Shown here: positions 42,378-51,434 of the stretch, one piece after another | Numbering within the stretch: the first letter of the stretch is position 1 | Layout of the letters: every line of letters begins with the position of its first letter | Source: Sphingomonas bacterium | GTDB taxonomy: Bacteria > Pseudomonadota > Alphaproteobacteria > Sphingomonadales > Sphingomonadaceae | Direction: 5' to 3' | Assembly (NCBI RefSeq): GCF_903642285.1 | Contig: NZ_CAHJWJ010000022.1 | Location: 1 to 52,586, forward strand | DNA length: 52,586 bases | Notes under the pieces: generated by a model | What the model was told of the DNA's origin: nothing | What the model saw: only the letters and a program-made list of their open reading frames with translations | The model's database searches: none | Program-made: the position numbers and the translations under genes

Positions 42378-43035
42378 TGTCGTAATGCGACGGCGGCCCG
42401 ACCATCTCCATGCGTTCCGACAATAGCGGGCGGAAGCTCGGCCGGCTCTTCAGCCCGCGATACCAGCGCGCGGTCTGTTCGTGGCTCTTCCAATCGATCC
42501 CGCCCAGATAATCCGTCACCGAAATCTGCGCCGCCGCCGCGAGATCGGCGAGGCTGAGCGTCGCCCCGCCGAGCCAGTTGCGGTGATCGAGCAGATAATC
42601 GGTATAATCGAGATGCCGGATCGCCGCCTTCATCGCCTCGCGCAGCGCCTTGGCATCGGGGCTCGCCTGCTGCGACAGCCGCTTCTCCATGCGTTCGTGA
42701 AGCAACGGCCCGGTCACGTCGCGGTAGAATTGCGTGTCGAACCACGACACCAGCCGACGGATCTCCGCGCGGTTGATCGACGGGCCGTTGATCATCGCCG
42801 CCTTGTCGACCGTCTCCTCGAGATATTCGCAGATCGCCATCGAATCGATCAGCAGGATACCGCGAGACGCATCGGTCATCACCGGCGTCTGCCCGGTCGG
42901 GTTCATGTCGAGAAACTCGTCGCGCCGCAGCCACGGCGATTCGCGCACCAGTTCGTAGCCGACGCCCTTCTCCCCCAGCAGCAGGCGCACCTTGCGGCTG
43001 AACGGGCATAAGGGGAATTGGAAGAGTTGCCACAT
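42364..43035 (-). CDS. Glutathione S-transferase family protein
   Basis: 223 residues. Thioredoxin-like N-terminal domain with C10-P-F-S13 ('FPLCPFSRKVRLLLGEKG'), the cis-Pro region 'NPTGQTPVM' and 'SMAICEYLEE', then an all-helical C-domain ('LSLADLAAAAQISVTDYLG'). The Cys in the CPFS site suggests a beta/omega-like or glutaredoxin-like GST. Substrate unknown. The VapB-like gene is divergent, 41 bp away. Downstream genes on the same strand are the small ORF and DUF72 gene. Confidence 0.92.
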   Translation of the reverse strand: MWQLFQFPLCPFSRKVRLLLGEKGVGYELVRESPWLRRDEFLDMNPTGQTPVMTDASRGILLIDSMAICEYLEETVDKAAMINGPSINRAEIRRLVSWFDTQFYRDVTGPLLHERMEKRLSQQASPDAKALREAMKAAIRHLDYTDYLLDHRNWLGGATLSLADLAAAAQISVTDYLGGIDWKSHEQTARWYRGLKSRPSFRPLLSERMEMVGPPSHYDNVDF

Positions 43036-43076
43036 GCAAATCGTGGTAGGAGAGCACGCGACTGGAGGGAAGTGGC

Positions 43077-43259
43077 ATGGACGACGATGAAGGCGTCAGG
43101 ATCATCGACGGTGTGATTCACATCGACCACCCGGAAATCGAAGCTGACCTGCATTTGCTTGCGGAGCGGTGGCAAACGACGCCAGAAGACGCGCTCGGGA
43201 TCACATTACGCCGCGCGCTGAAACGAGACGATTGGAAGCGACCCGAACCACCGCGGTGA
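43077..43259 (+). CDS. VapB/PSK-type antitoxin-like small protein
   Basis: 60 residues, strong GGAGGG site 7 bp before the ATG. After 'GVIHIDHPEIEADLHLLAER' comes 'TTPEDALGITLRRALKRD', the spacing of the PSK_trans_fac/VapB ribbon-helix-helix family ('hinkPEvdrLa.eLA...teAv.eAlr.aL'). Charged ends. In the family such proteins bind DNA and neutralise a toxin encoded next to them. It is followed after 22 bp by a P-loop kinase rather than a PIN toxin. Confidence 0.6.
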   Translation: MDDDEGVRIIDGVIHIDHPEIEADLHLLAERWQTTPEDALGITLRRALKRDDWKRPEPPR

Positions 43260-43281
43260 CGAGACCCTATCAGCATCGATC

Positions 43282-43749
43282 ATGACACGCCGAATAAATC
43301 CCGATGACTTTTTGGAAACTGCGGGCGAGGGGCGGGTCTGGTCGCCGGAACGCGACGCGGCGGCGTGGGAATGTGCGTTCGCCGCTTTGGACTCGGCTCT
43401 GTCCGATGCGACCCTGCCCCTCAATCGGGTCGTTATTGTGTGTGGCCTCCAAGGTGCCGGAAAATCGACCTGGATCGATCGACAGCGTCCTGACCAAGGG
43501 GTCATCTATTTCGATGCTGCGCTACCAGGTATCCGACACCGCAAACCCATAATACAGATGGCGCAGCGCTACCACGTTCCCGTCGAAGCGATATGGATCC
43601 GCATCCCCTTGACGATCGCGCTGGAGCGAAATCGCCGCCGAGACCCGGATAAGATCGTACCCGAGGACAGCATATATTCGGTCGAGCGACAGTTTGAAGA
43701 ACCTACGCTGGCGGAGGGATTGTCCCGTGTCTCAATGGTAGTGCCTTAA
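43282..43749 (+). CDS. Small P-loop kinase (polynucleotide kinase / zeta toxin-like)
   Basis: 155 residues. Walker A 'VCGLQGAGKST' (G55-x4-G-K61-S62-T63), D78 in 'GVIYFDAALPG' as the second acidic residue, and an Arg-rich lid 'ERNRRRDPDKIVPEDSIYS' followed by 'FEEPTLAEGLSRV', which recalls the R-N...E-P-x-x-E-G pattern of T4 PNK-like (AAA_33) kinases. The N-terminal ~45 residues are unrecognised. Codon use is less GC-rich than in neighbours. Possible substrates: RNA/DNA 5' ends, a nucleotide, a sugar, or UDP-sugars as for zeta toxins. With the VapB-like gene it may form a toxin-antitoxin pair; it converges on gltB with 14 bp between. Confidence 0.65.
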   Translation: MTRRINPDDFLETAGEGRVWSPERDAAAWECAFAALDSALSDATLPLNRVVIVCGLQGAGKSTWIDRQRPDQGVIYFDAALPGIRHRKPIIQMAQRYHVPVEAIWIRIPLTIALERNRRRDPDKIVPEDSIYSVERQFEEPTLAEGLSRVSMVVP

Positions 43750-43763
43750 CGCGCCTGCCAAGC

Positions 43764-46700
43764 CTACTCCGCCGCGACCAGTTCCACGGCATCGTCCAGC
43801 GGATTGGCCAGCCGCGTCAGCATCTCCTTCGGCACCACCTGCCAGAAATGAGCAGCGACGCGGTTCCAATCCTCCAGCAGGCCCTTCGACCATTTGCTGT
43901 CGGTCGCTGCGACATGGCGTTCGACGAGCGCGCGCAGCACGCCCTCCCAATGCGCTGATGCGAGCCGCTGCCAGACGATGCTGTCGCCGTTCGCGCGTCG
44001 GCCGAACGCATCGTCCGGATCGTAGACGAACGCCATCCCGCCGGTCATCCCCGCGCCGAAATTCGCACCCACCCCGCCGAGCACCACCGCGACGCCGCCG
44101 GTCATATATTCGCACCCGTTCGCGCCGCAGCCTTCGACGACGACCGTCGCACCCGAATTGCGCACCGCGAACCGCTCCCCCGCCTGCCCCGCCGCGAACA
44201 GGCTGCCCGAGGTCGCGCCGTACAGCACGGTGTTGCCGATGATCGTATTGTCCTGGCTGGCGAGCGGCGACGACACCGCCGGACGAACGACGATCCGTCC
44301 GCCGGACAGCCCCTTGCCGACATAGTCGTTGGCGTCGCCGAACACCTCGAGCGTGATCCCCTTGCACAGGAAGGCACCGAGCGATTGCCCGGCCGATCCG
44401 CGCAGGCGCACGGTCACGTGACCATCGGCCAGCGCCGACATGCCGAATTTGCGGGTGATCTCGCTCGACAATCGCGTGCCGACCGCGCGGTGGGTGTTGC
44501 GCACCGAATAGGTCAGCTGCATCTTCTCGCCGCGGCTGAACACCGCGGCGGCATCCTTGATGATCTGCGCGTCCAGGCTGTCGGGCACCGCGTTGCGGAA
44601 GGTCGACAGCGAGAAGCGCCGCTCGGCATCGGTCGCATCGACCTTGGCCAGGATCGGATTGAGGTCGAGATCGTCGAGATGTTCCGCACCGCGGCTGACC
44701 TGCCGGAGCAGTTCGGTGCGGCCGATGACCTCGTCCAGGCTTCGGAAACCGAGCCTTGCCAGGATATCGCGCACTTCCTCGGCGATGAAGGTCATCAGGT
44801 TGATGACCTTTTCCGGCGTGCCGACGAACTTGTCGCGCAACCGGGGGTCCTGCGTGCAGACGCCGACCGGGCAGGTGTTGCTGTGGCATTGCCGGACCAT
44901 GATGCAGCCCATCGCGACGAGGCTGAGCGTGCCGATTCCGAACTCCTCGGCGCCGAGGATCGCCGCGATCACGATGTCGCGCCCGGTCTTCAGCCCCCCG
45001 TCCGCGCGCAACCGGATGCGCCCGCGGAGACCATTGAGCGTCAGCGTCTGGTTGACTTCGGACAGCCCCATTTCCCACGGCGTGCCGGCATATTTGATGC
45101 TGGTCTGCGGCGAGGCCCCCGTCCCGCCGACATGCCCCGCGACCAGGATCACATCGGCATGCGCCTTCGCGACGCCCGCCGCGACGGTGCCGATTCCCGC
45201 GGACGACACCAGCTTCACGCACACGCGCGCGACCGGATTGATCTGCTTCAGATCGTAGATCAGCTGCGCCAGATCCTCGATCGAATAAATGTCGTGGTGC
45301 GGCGGCGGGCTGATGAGCGTCACCCCCGGAGTCGCGTGGCGCAACTTCGCGATGAATTCGGTGACCTTGAAGCCGGGCAGCTGCCCGCCCTCGCCGGGTT
45401 TGGCACCCTGCGCGACCTTGATCTCGATCTCTTCGCAGGCGTTCAGATAGTCTGCGGTCACCCCGAAGCGCCCGCTGGCGATCTGCTTGACCCCCGAATT
45501 CGCGTTGTCGCCGTTCGCGTACGGCGTGTAGCGCTCGCGCGCCTCGCCGCCTTCGCCCGATACCGCCTTCGCGCCGATCCGGTTCATCGCGATCGCCAGC
45601 GTCTCGTGCGCCTCGGGCGACAACGCGCCAAGCGACATGCCCGGCGTCACGAAGCGCTTGCGGATTTCGGTGATCGCCTCGACCTGGTCGACCGCGACGC
45701 CTTCCGCCGGAAAGTTGAATTGCAGCAGATCGCGCAGATAGACCGGCGGCAGGTCGCTGACCCCGCGCGAGAATTGCAGATAGCTGGAATAGCTGTCGGT
45801 CGCGACCGCGGTCTGGAGCAGGTGCATCAGTTGTGCCGAATAGGCATGCGTCTCGCTGCCGCTACGCTGCCGGTAGAAGCCGCCGATCGGCAACGTGACG
45901 ACACTTGCGTCGAACGCGAGATCGTGGCGCAGTATGGCGTTCAGATGGAGCGAGGCATAGCCCTCGCCGCTGATCTTCGCGGGCATCCCCGGGAACAGGT
46001 CGTTCACCAGCGCGCGACTTAGCCCCACCGCCTCGAAATTATACCCGCCGCGGTAGGACGAGATGACCGCGATACCCATTTTCGAGATGATCTTGAGCAG
46101 CCCCTCCTCGATCGCGGTGCGGTGGCGCGCCAGGCACTGGTCGAGCGACAGGTCGCCGAACAGCCCGCGCGCATGCCGATCGGCGATCGACGCTTCGGCG
46201 AGATACGCGTTCACCGTCGTCGCGCCGACGCCGATCAGCACCGCGTAATAATGCGTGTCGAGGCATTCCGCGCTGCGGATGTTGATCGATGCATAGGAGC
46301 GCAGCCCCTTGCGCACGAGATGCGTGTGCACCGCCGCCGCGGCGAGCACGCCGGCGATTGCGACCCGGTCCTCCGCTACGCGCTCGTCCGTCAGGAACAA
46401 CTCGCTCTTGCCCTGGCGCACCGCCTGTTCGGCCTCGTTCCTGATCCGCTGGATCGCGGCGCGCAGCCGTTCGGGGCCGCCACCGGCATCGAAGGTACAA
46501 TCGATTTCCGCCACCGCGGACCCGAAATGCACCTTCAACTGGTCCCACGCCGCGCAAGTCAGCACCGGGGAATCGAGCACCAGCACGCGCGTCCGCCGAT
46601 CCTCGGTATCGAGAATGTTCGCCAAATTCCCGAACCGGGTCTTCAGCGACATAACGTGGCGCTCGCGCAGACTGTCGATCGGCGGGTTCGTCACCTGGCT

Positions 46701-48269
46701 GAAATTCTGGCGAAAGAACTGGCTTATGAGCCGAGGCTTGTCGCTGATGACCGCAAGCGGGGTGTCGTCGCCCATCGATCCGATCGCTTCCTTGCCGGCC
46801 TCGACCATCGGCGACAGGATCAGCTCCATATCCTCCAGCGTCTGCCCCGCCGCGACCTGACGCCGCGCCAGTTCGGCACGGTCGTAGCGCATGATCGCGT
46901 CGGACGCGGGCAAATCGTCGATCGTCACGAACGCGCCGGTGATCGCGACGTAATCCGCCTCACCCGCGATCCGGTCCTTCACCGCGCGGTCCTCCAGCAC
47001 GACGCCCTCGTCGAGATCGACCGCGATCATCTGACCGGGCCCGAGCCGCCCCTTGGCGAGGATCGTGCTTTCGGGCACGACCACCATACCGCTTTCCGAT
47101 CCGACGATCAGCAGTCCGTCGGACGTCCGCGTATACCGCAACGGCCGCAGCGCGTTGCGATCCATCCCGGCGACCGCCCAGCGGCCGTCGGTCATCGCCA
47201 GCGCGGCGGGGCCGTCCCATGGCTCCATGACGCTGGCGTAATAGCGATACATCGCCGCGTGCGCGTCGGGCGTGTCGCCGCGTTCGTCCAACGCCTCCGG
47301 GACCAGCATCAGCTTGGCGGTCGGCGCGTCGCGGCCCGACCGGCAGATCGCCTCGAACACCGCATCGAGCGCGGCGGTATCGGATGCGCCCGCGGGGATC
47401 ACCGGCTTGATGTCTTCCGAATTCTCGCCGAACGCGAGCGACGCCATCCGGATCTCGTGGGACAGCATCCAGTTCTTGTTGCCGCGGATCGTGTTGATCT
47501 CGCCGTTGTGCGCCAGACAGCGGAACGGCTGCGCCAGCCACCATTGCGGAAAGGTGTTGGTCGAATAGCGCTGGTGGAAGATCGCGACCCGGCTCTCGAA
47601 GCGCTGGTCCTGCAGATCGGGATAGAACAGCGACAGCGATTCCGCGAGGAACAGCCCCTTGTAGACGATCGACCGCGTGCTGAGGCTGCAGATGTAGAAG
47701 CCCTGGATCTGCGCGGCGATCACGCGCTTCTCGATCCGGCGGCGGACGAGGTACAAATTCTTCTCGAACTCTTCCGCGGACGCCTCTTCGGGCAGCGGCC
47801 CGGCGATCATGATCTGCTCGATCTCCGGTCGCGTCGCCTGCGCCTTCAGCCCGATCACCGATACGTCGACCGGCACCTGCCGCCAGCCATAAATGGCATA
47901 GCCCGCCTCGATGATCGCCGATTCGACGATCGTACGGCAGCTTTCCTGCGCGCCCAGATCGGTGCGCGGCAGGAAGATCATCCCGACCGCCAGCCGGTTG
48001 GGCAGCACCTTGTGCCCCCCCGCCGCGATCGCGTCGTCGAAGAACCGGATCGGCAGGTCGACATGCAGCCCGGCGCCGTCCCCCGTCTTGCCGTCCGCAT
48101 CGACCGCGCCGCGGTGCCACACCGCCTTCAGCGCATCGATCGCCGACTGTACGACGCGGCGCGACGCGGTGCCATCGGTCGCGGCGACGAGCCCGACCCC
48201 GCAAGCGTCGGACTCGAAATCGGGGCGGTACATGCCCTCCGCGGCCAGGCGGGCGCGTTGATCGATCAT
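43764..48269 (-). CDS. gltB: Glutamate synthase (NADPH) large subunit
   Basis: 1501 residues. Transfers the amide of glutamine to 2-oxoglutarate. The class II amidotransferase nucleophile Cys is C23 ('DFESDACGVGLV'), so 22 residues are removed by processing. Then the central domain, the FMN-binding synthase domain ('GGQLPGFKVTEFIAKLRH', 'HDIYSIEDLAQL', 'VAGHVGGTGASP') with the 3Fe-4S cluster Cys in 'MGCIMVRQCHSNTCPVG', and the GXGXG beta-helix at the C-terminus ('MTGGVAVVLGG'). Its ATG overlaps the hepT stop by 4 bp (ATGA). Last gene of the gltD-mntA-hepT-gltB set. Confidence 0.98.
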   Translation of the reverse strand: MIDQRARLAAEGMYRPDFESDACGVGLVAATDGTASRRVVQSAIDALKAVWHRGAVDADGKTGDGAGLHVDLPIRFFDDAIAAGGHKVLPNRLAVGMIFLPRTDLGAQESCRTIVESAIIEAGYAIYGWRQVPVDVSVIGLKAQATRPEIEQIMIAGPLPEEASAEEFEKNLYLVRRRIEKRVIAAQIQGFYICSLSTRSIVYKGLFLAESLSLFYPDLQDQRFESRVAIFHQRYSTNTFPQWWLAQPFRCLAHNGEINTIRGNKNWMLSHEIRMASLAFGENSEDIKPVIPAGASDTAALDAVFEAICRSGRDAPTAKLMLVPEALDERGDTPDAHAAMYRYYASVMEPWDGPAALAMTDGRWAVAGMDRNALRPLRYTRTSDGLLIVGSESGMVVVPESTILAKGRLGPGQMIAVDLDEGVVLEDRAVKDRIAGEADYVAITGAFVTIDDLPASDAIMRYDRAELARRQVAAGQTLEDMELILSPMVEAGKEAIGSMGDDTPLAVISDKPRLISQFFRQNFSQVTNPPIDSLRERHVMSLKTRFGNLANILDTEDRRTRVLVLDSPVLTCAAWDQLKVHFGSAVAEIDCTFDAGGGPERLRAAIQRIRNEAEQAVRQGKSELFLTDERVAEDRVAIAGVLAAAAVHTHLVRKGLRSYASINIRSAECLDTHYYAVLIGVGATTVNAYLAEASIADRHARGLFGDLSLDQCLARHRTAIEEGLLKIISKMGIAVISSYRGGYNFEAVGLSRALVNDLFPGMPAKISGEGYASLHLNAILRHDLAFDASVVTLPIGGFYRQRSGSETHAYSAQLMHLLQTAVATDSYSSYLQFSRGVSDLPPVYLRDLLQFNFPAEGVAVDQVEAITEIRKRFVTPGMSLGALSPEAHETLAIAMNRIGAKAVSGEGGEARERYTPYANGDNANSGVKQIASGRFGVTADYLNACEEIEIKVAQGAKPGEGGQLPGFKVTEFIAKLRHATPGVTLISPPPHHDIYSIEDLAQLIYDLKQINPVARVCVKLVSSAGIGTVAAGVAKAHADVILVAGHVGGTGASPQTSIKYAGTPWEMGLSEVNQTLTLNGLRGRIRLRADGGLKTGRDIVIAAILGAEEFGIGTLSLVAMGCIMVRQCHSNTCPVGVCTQDPRLRDKFVGTPEKVINLMTFIAEEVRDILARLGFRSLDEVIGRTELLRQVSRGAEHLDDLDLNPILAKVDATDAERRFSLSTFRNAVPDSLDAQIIKDAAAVFSRGEKMQLTYSVRNTHRAVGTRLSSEITRKFGMSALADGHVTVRLRGSAGQSLGAFLCKGITLEVFGDANDYVGKGLSGGRIVVRPAVSSPLASQDNTIIGNTVLYGATSGSLFAAGQAGERFAVRNSGATVVVEGCGANGCEYMTGGVAVVLGGVGANFGAGMTGGMAFVYDPDDAFGRRANGDSIVWQRLASAHWEGVLRALVERHVAATDSKWSKGLLEDWNRVAAHFWQVVPKEMLTRLANPLDDAVELVAAE

Positions 48270-48745
48270 GTGCCGGGCTCCAACAGCCGTCGATCGGCGA
48301 TGACCTGCGCGGCCCGTTCGGCGGCATCGAACAGAAAGGGAAACGCATCGTGCGCTGTCGCAAAACGGTCATAGCGATCCGACGAGCCGAGCGGATATTC
48401 ATGCACCAGCTCGTTGCGCAGCTTCACGATGGCCACCCAACGCGTAGCATCGTCGAGAATCGCGAGCTCTGCCATCCGATTGCCGATATCCTGCGCGTAC
48501 AACCCCTTCAGACGTACGCCGAGAAGGCGCAGCACAGCACGGAAAAGCCCTGACAACAGGCCTTCGAGTTGCTCGAACTGCTTCAGCATCGCGGTCGCCG
48601 CCATATTCTGGATCGGGGTCATCGCGGCGAAGGCCTCATCGTCGAGCGGCATTGCGCCGATCAGCGGCAGTGTCTGGCGGGCCGATGTGGTCACCGCGGC
48701 GATCGCCGCCAGTTGATCCGCCAACACGTCCTGCTCGGGCGTCAC
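48266..48745 (-). CDS. hepT: HepT-like HEPN-domain toxin
   Basis: 159 residues from the GTG at 48745. An all-helical protein with the HEPN RNase motif R-x4-H-x-Y: R110-N-E-L-V-H115-E-Y117 in 'AIVKLRNELVHEYPLG'. In characterised HepT/MntA (type VII) systems this motif cuts RNA and the Tyr is AMPylated by MntA, which silences the toxin. Overlaps mntA by 4 bp (GTGA) upstream and gltB by 4 bp (ATGA) downstream. It lies inside the glutamate synthase operon, so its expression must follow nitrogen assimilation genes unless an internal promoter exists. Confidence 0.85.
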   Translation of the reverse strand: MTPEQDVLADQLAAIAAVTTSARQTLPLIGAMPLDDEAFAAMTPIQNMAATAMLKQFEQLEGLLSGLFRAVLRLLGVRLKGLYAQDIGNRMAELAILDDATRWVAIVKLRNELVHEYPLGSSDRYDRFATAHDAFPFLFDAAERAAQVIADRRLLEPGT

Positions 48746-49038
48746 AGCACGATCCCGTCACGATAGGCGATGCGTTCGAAACCGCGCGGGGTCCCGCCAC
48801 GCTTGCTGACGATCAGGTCCACCTTCTGCGGCTCGATGCGACGGAACAGCCGGTCCTCGAAGACGCCGCGCGCGTACCATTCATCGGCAGGCGAATCGAT
48901 CTCGACGTGCAGGTCGATGTCCCCCCCGCGCTCCGCATCGTCGGTTCGGCTCCCGAACAGGCGTATGACCGCGCTGTCTCCGAAAGCCTCGCGCGCGGCG
49001 TACTTGATCGCCGCCACCTCTTCCGCCGTCAGCCTCAC
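48742..49038 (-). CDS. mntA: MntA-like minimal nucleotidyltransferase (antitoxin)
   Basis: 98 residues from the GTG at 49038, which overlaps the gltD stop (GTGA). The MNT signature is 'LFGSRTDDAERGGDIDLHV' with G29-S30 and D40-x-D42; D74 in 'KVDLIV' is the third carboxylate. The spacing is G-S-x9-D-x-D, one shorter than the usual x10. In type VII systems this enzyme transfers AMP to the HEPN partner encoded next to it. The ATG at 49122 belongs to a shadow reading of gltD. Confidence 0.85.
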   Translation of the reverse strand: MRLTAEEVAAIKYAAREAFGDSAVIRLFGSRTDDAERGGDIDLHVEIDSPADEWYARGVFEDRLFRRIEPQKVDLIVSKRGGTPRGFERIAYRDGIVL

Positions 49039-50465
49039 GCCGCCACCCGCTCGCTCGCCGCCTTCGTCTTCAGCCACGCGTGCATGCTCGCCGCGACGTC
49101 GCGGCCGTCGCGGATCGCCCATACCACCAGCGAGGCCCCGCGCACGATGTCGCCCGCCGCGAACACCCCGTCCAGGCTGGTCATCAGCGTCTTGCCGTCG
49201 ACCAGCACGGTGCCCCAGCGGCTGACCCCCAACCCGCCAGCGCCGAACAGCGTCGGCAGGTCCTCGGCATCGAAGCCGAGCGCCTTGACGACCATGTCCG
49301 CCGGGATCGCGATATCGCCGCCCGGATCGACTTCGGGCGCGCGCCGTCCGCTCGCATCGAGTGCGCCGAGCCGCATCCGGCGGACCCGGACCTGCCGGCC
49401 TTCGATCGCCGCAGGCTGCGACAGCCAGACGAATTCGACGCCTTCCTCTTCCGCATTCGCGACTTCACGCTGCGATCCGGGCATGTTCGTACGATCGCGA
49501 CGATACAGGCATTTGACCGATGCCGCGCCCTGCCGGATCGCGGTACGGACGCAGTCCATCGCGGTGTCGCCGCCACCGACGACGACGACATGCTTGCCCT
49601 CGGCGCTGAGCGTGCCGTCATCGAACAAAGGCACGTCGTCGCCGAACCCCTTGCGGTTGGATGCGGTCAGATAGTCGAGCGCGGCGACCACGCCGTCGGC
49701 GTCCGCGCCGGCCAGCTCGAGCGCGCGGGCGCGGTAGACCCCCGTCGCGATCAATACCGCGTCGTGGCGGCGGCGCAGATCGTCCAGGCTCGCATCCGCG
49801 CCTGCGGCAAAGCCCTGATGAAACACGATACCCGCCGCCGCCAACCGTTCGATCCGGCGCATCACGACTGGCTTTTCCAGCTTGAAGCCGGGGATGCCAT
49901 AGGTCAGCAGCCCACCCGCCCGGTCGTGCCGGTCGTAGATATGCACGTCATACCCGTTGCCGCGCAGATATTCCGCCGCGGTCAGTCCGGCGGGTCCTGC
50001 ACCGATCACCCCCACCGACTGGCCGCGCGCGCGCCCCGGGACAAGCGGTTCGACCCAGCCGTTTTCCCACGCGGTGTCGGTGATGAACTTTTCCACCGCG
50101 CCGATCGTCACCGCGCCGTGGCCCGAGAATTCGATGACGCAATTGCCCTCGCACAGCCGGTCCTGCGGACAGATGCGCCCGCAGATTTCGGGCATCGTCG
50201 AGGTCGCGTTGCTCAGCTCATACGCCTCGCGCAACCGACCCTCCGCGGTCAGGCGCAGCCAGTCGGGGATGTGATTGTGGAGCGGGCAATGCACCGAACA
50301 ATACGGCACGCCGCATTGCGAACACCGCCCGGCCTGCTCCTCGGCGCCCGGCACCGGATAGCGATCGGCGATCTCGCGGAAATCCTCGGCGCGCAAGTCC
50401 GCCTCGCGCTTCACCGGATAGGTCTGCGCGCGGTCGACGAACTTCAGCATCGATTCGGTTGCCAT
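49035..50465 (-). CDS. gltD: Glutamate synthase small subunit
   Basis: 476 residues from the ATG at 50465 with GGAGGG upstream. The FAD/NADPH electron-transfer subunit. N-terminal 4Fe-4S region 'GRCSQCGVPYCSVHCPLHNHIPDW' in two Cys clusters and 'ICGRICPQDRLCEGNC', then FAD-binding 'VGVIGAGPAGLTAAEYL', NADPH-binding 'VVVGGGDTAMDCVRTAI' and the C-terminal 'GVFAAGDIVRGASLVVWAI'. First gene of the cluster; the mntA start overlaps its stop. A TATAAT hexamer (minus strand, 50583-50578) is a possible -10, without a good -35. Confidence 0.97.
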   Translation of the reverse strand: MATESMLKFVDRAQTYPVKREADLRAEDFREIADRYPVPGAEEQAGRCSQCGVPYCSVHCPLHNHIPDWLRLTAEGRLREAYELSNATSTMPEICGRICPQDRLCEGNCVIEFSGHGAVTIGAVEKFITDTAWENGWVEPLVPGRARGQSVGVIGAGPAGLTAAEYLRGNGYDVHIYDRHDRAGGLLTYGIPGFKLEKPVVMRRIERLAAAGIVFHQGFAAGADASLDDLRRRHDAVLIATGVYRARALELAGADADGVVAALDYLTASNRKGFGDDVPLFDDGTLSAEGKHVVVVGGGDTAMDCVRTAIRQGAASVKCLYRRDRTNMPGSQREVANAEEEGVEFVWLSQPAAIEGRQVRVRRMRLGALDASGRRAPEVDPGGDIAIPADMVVKALGFDAEDLPTLFGAGGLGVSRWGTVLVDGKTLMTSLDGVFAAGDIVRGASLVVWAIRDGRDVAASMHAWLKTKAASERVAA

Positions 50466-50597
50466 CGGGCCCTCCGGGAATCGTCCTACCCTAGCGCGCC
50501 GAAAGAACAAGACAGGATTACTGACCCAATATATCCGTAGATCGGAAAACCCGCTACCGAGGTCCTGGTGCACCGTAATTATATGCCCGGTACGGCT

Positions 50598-51407
50598 CTA
50601 TCGCAGCATCAGCCACGCAAACGCCGCGCCGCCCGCAACGATACGATACACTGCAAACGGTACGAACCCATGGTTCGTCACGACCCCGACGAACCACCGC
50701 ACGACCAGCAACGCGACGACGAACGACACCAGCATTCCGATCGCGATCGCCGCCGGCCCGACCCCCGCGCCATTCGCCAGCTCATGCCGATTCTTGAACA
50801 ATTCCAGCGCGCTCGCCCCGAGCATCGTCGGGATCGCGAGGAAGAAGCTGAACTCCGCCGCGGTTCGCCGCTCAACCCCGAGCGCCAGCGCGCCGAGGAT
50901 CGTCGCGCCCGAACGGCTGACCCCGGGGATCATCGCTAGGCATTGCAGGAACCCGATACCGACCACGGTGCCGATCGGAATGGCGGCGACCCCCTCGATC
51001 CGCGCCCTGGGGGCCAGCCGCTCGACGAGGATGATCGCGAATCCGCCGACGATCAGCGCGATCGACACGACGAGCGCGTTGCCGAGCAGCGCCTCGACCT
51101 GCTTGTGCAGCGCCAGCCCGATCACCGCGGCGGGCAGGAACGCGACCAGGATGTTGCGCACGAAGCGGATCGATTGCGGCTCGCGCTTCGCCAGCCCCAT
51201 CAGCACCGCCCAGAACGTCCGCCAGTACAGCACCACGATCGCGGCGATAGCGCCCAGCTGGATGACGACGTTGAATACCTTCCACTGCGCCTCGTCATAG
51301 CCGAGCAGCGCGCCCGCGAGGATCAGATGGCCGGTGGAAGATACGGGCAGGAATTCGGTGATCCCCTCGACGATGCCGAGGAGGAGGACGGTCGGCAGGT
51401 CGGTCAC
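50598..51407 (-). CDS. uppP: Undecaprenyl-diphosphatase
   Basis: 269 residues, about 8 membrane segments. Removes a phosphate from undecaprenyl diphosphate to recycle the lipid carrier for peptidoglycan and other polymers. Conserved 'GIVEGITEFLPVSSTGHLIL' (catalytic Glu pair) near the start and 'MIPGVSRSGATILGAL' (Ser/Arg) in the middle, as in BacA. It follows the NDUFA9-like gene with only 27 bp between, so the two are probably co-transcribed. Confidence 0.97.
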   Translation of the reverse strand: MTDLPTVLLLGIVEGITEFLPVSSTGHLILAGALLGYDEAQWKVFNVVIQLGAIAAIVVLYWRTFWAVLMGLAKREPQSIRFVRNILVAFLPAAVIGLALHKQVEALLGNALVVSIALIVGGFAIILVERLAPRARIEGVAAIPIGTVVGIGFLQCLAMIPGVSRSGATILGALALGVERRTAAEFSFFLAIPTMLGASALELFKNRHELANGAGVGPAAIAIGMLVSFVVALLVVRWFVGVVTNHGFVPFAVYRIVAGGAAFAWLMLR

Positions 51408-51434
51408 GGCATTCTCCAGGTGGAGCGGATCGGA

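Noticed and set aside
42113..43105. 330-codon frame covering the GST gene
   Set aside because: Shifted frame over GST; low-complexity Arg/Gly/Ala translation and no motif, whereas the GST frame has the full thioredoxin-like domain.
46122..48374. 750-codon open frame on the plus strand
   Set aside because: Antisense shadow of gltB in GC-rich DNA, with a composition of Arg, Asp, His and Ala typical of such shadows.
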